DNA of 7,138 nt, taken from contig JAJZFK010000223.1 in the NCBI GenBank assembly GCA_021805405.1, positions 1 through 7,138 of the forward strand, in the 5' to 3' direction. Position numbers and translations under genes: made by a program. Positions 6,592-7,138 of the stretch are shown here, piece after piece. This DNA is from a bacterium (GTDB lineage Bacteria; Armatimonadota; Chthonomonadetes; Chthonomonadales; Chthonomonadaceae). A model generated the notes under the pieces. That model ran no database searches. It saw only the letters and a list, made by a program, of their open reading frames with translations, and was not told where the DNA came from. How positions within the stretch are numbered: position 1 is the stretch's first letter; every line of letters starts with the position of its first letter.

Positions 6592-6624
6592 TTAAGATAC
6601 TTTATCAATTCGTGGTTTTGCCAT
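6592..6624 (-). CDS. Possible 10-residue leader peptide ahead of lacI
   Basis: An ATG at 6624 is preceded by AGAAGG with six bases between, a better ribosome binding arrangement than that of lacI itself. It opens a frame encoding MAKPRIDKVS and ends with TAA at 6592, 29 bases before the lacI GTG. It lies just downstream of a candidate promoter. The peptide resembles the start of many LacI-family proteins, which commonly begin MAKP/MATI followed by I-x-D-V-A. It could be a translated leader that couples to lacI, a remnant of an older lacI start, or chance. The frame differs from that of lacI and no single shift obviously joins them. Confidence 0.3.
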   Translation of the reverse strand: MAKPRIDKVS

Positions 6625-6644
6625 AAATATCCTTCTAAAAGATG

Positions 6645-6685
6645 ATAATAATGGCGTCAGATAACACAAGACAATTTACGCGCAA
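6645..6685 (-). promoter_or_regulatory. Candidate lacI-GH130 promoter with adjacent operator-like palindrome
   Basis: On the minus strand TTGTCT (6674-6669), an 18-base spacer and TATTAT (6650-6645) make a plausible promoter, with transcription starting near 6638. Touching the upstream edge of the -35 box is TTACGCGCAA (6676-6685), palindromic except for one base pair, of the size and style of LacI-family operators. A related element, CAAACCACG, occurs at 6691-6699 and in inverted form at 6611-6620 (CGTGGTTTTG), bracketing the promoter. Autoregulation is inferred. Confidence 0.38.
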
Positions 6686-6759
6686 CATTGCAAACCACGT
6701 TGAAACCTAATATTTCGGTGACTGTTACACAGTAGAGGCCTACAGTGCGGTGCGCCACC

Positions 6760-6789
6760 TTGACATCTGTGCCCTAAATCTTTTATAAT
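6760..6789 (+). promoter_or_regulatory. Consensus promoter of the tRNA-Phe gene
   Basis: TTGACA at 6760-6765, an 18-base spacer and TATAAT at 6784-6789 match the housekeeping sigma-70 consensus in every box position. The predicted start, about 6796-6797, lies just ahead of the mature tRNA 5' end at 6800, as expected for a strongly transcribed stable RNA. The lacI promoter diverges from it about 100 bases to the left. Confidence 0.88.
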
Positions 6790-6799
6790 AGGTTCAGTT

Positions 6800-6872
<73 letters not shown>

Positions 6873-6934
6873 CTTCCTTCTTCTTCCTCAATCCAGTCTG
6901 CTTAATTAGTTTCTCACCCCACACTAAACTACCG

Positions 6935-6962
6935 TAAATTTGCCTGTATCACGTACCGATAA
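6935..6962 (+). promoter_or_regulatory. Sigma-28 (FliA/SigD)-like promoter motif before fliQ
   Basis: TAAA at 6935-6938 is followed after 16 bases by ACCGATAA (6955-6962), which matches seven of eight bases of the flagellar sigma-28 -10 element GCCGATAA. The 14-16 base spacing used by SigD-type sigma factors accommodates it. The start point would be near 6970, giving a leader of about 45 bases to the fliQ TTG. Its location directly before a flagellar gene raises its credibility, but a single site can arise by chance. Confidence 0.4.
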
Positions 6963-7014
6963 TCCTAATGAAGCCGGCATTGCGCCGTCTCACTGGGAAT
7001 ACGGAGGTGAATTT

Positions 7015-7138
7015 TTGACCGATCGAGCAGTTTTAGATGCTGGACGTGAGATGTTAATCATCGCACTGAAGCTTTCGTTACCAGTGCTGATGTTTGGCCT
7101 CGTTGCAGGGGTCCTCGTTTCGTTATTTCAGGCTGTAA
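7015..7138 (+). CDS. fliQ: Flagellar export apparatus protein FliQ, N-terminal part (cut by window end)
   Basis: Forty-one codons are present and the frame runs off the right edge. The residues LTDRAVLDAGREMLIIALKL then SLPVLMFGLVAGVLVSLFQAV align without gaps to FliQ N-termini, including the first transmembrane helix and the LFQA (family: xxQAATQ) turn. FliQ is an inner-membrane component of the flagellar type III export gate with FliP and FliR. The homologous SctQ-type injectisome proteins such as SpaQ/YscS are the alternative, but the match to FliQ is closer. The start is TTG at 7015: GGAGGT at 7003-7008 lies six bases upstream and this start gives exactly the family's usual N-terminus. 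The upstream neighbour is a tRNA gene, not fliP, which usually precedes fliQ. Confidence 0.88.
   Translation, partial: MTDRAVLDAGREMLIIALKLSLPVLMFGLVAGVLVSLFQAV

Noticed and set aside
6321..6626. 101-codon plus-strand frame over the lacI start
   Set aside because: Antisense to the conserved helix-turn-helix coding region; no domain features.
6940..7014. Upstream TTG in the fliQ frame giving a longer N-terminus
   Set aside because: The added residues would precede the family's conserved start, and the strong GGAGGT site serves TTG 7015 directly.

Overview
The window comes from a bacterial chromosome of roughly balanced base composition. The organism carries flagellar genes, since the last bases start a fliQ gene. 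It uses GTG and TTG starts freely: three of its six protein genes begin with one. Its tRNA-Phe gene does not encode the CCA end. The phylum cannot be fixed from the sequence. The GH130 enzyme looks most like Thermotoga-type relatives, and an uncultured lineage of the Armatimonadota kind is only a guess. No mobile element, CRISPR array or integration site was seen.

Layout from left to right: a strong terminator of an upstream gene (about 20-53); a plus-strand gene for a coiled-coil protein with a C-terminal C4 zinc ribbon (243-962); a hairpin between convergent genes (1055-1083); a minus-strand [2Fe-2S] ferredoxin (1097-1417); a compact divergent intergenic region with a long imperfect inverted repeat that swallows the ribosome binding site of the next gene (1457-1536); and a large plus-strand membrane M48 metalloprotease with a long helical C-terminal extension (1537-3549). 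An unrecognised small minus-strand protein follows (3703-4047), then about 440 bases without a convincing gene. Next come a minus-strand pair of a GH130 mannoside phosphorylase-like enzyme (4486-5466) and the LacI-family regulator upstream of it (5546-6562). A divergent plus-strand tRNA-Phe with a perfect-box promoter (6800-6872) and the truncated start of fliQ (from 7015) end the window.

The clearest functional unit is lacI plus GH130. The regulator is transcribed first and the sugar phosphorylase follows after 80 bases, which suggests local, sugar-responsive control of intracellular breakdown of a beta-mannoside. No transporter or kinase lies in view. The other genes look like independent units.

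The most interesting signals are regulatory: the hairpin over the M48 ribosome binding site, a possible 10-codon leader peptide before lacI, and a sigma-28-like motif before a fliQ that follows a tRNA gene instead of fliP. I did not find a clearly new multi-gene system.
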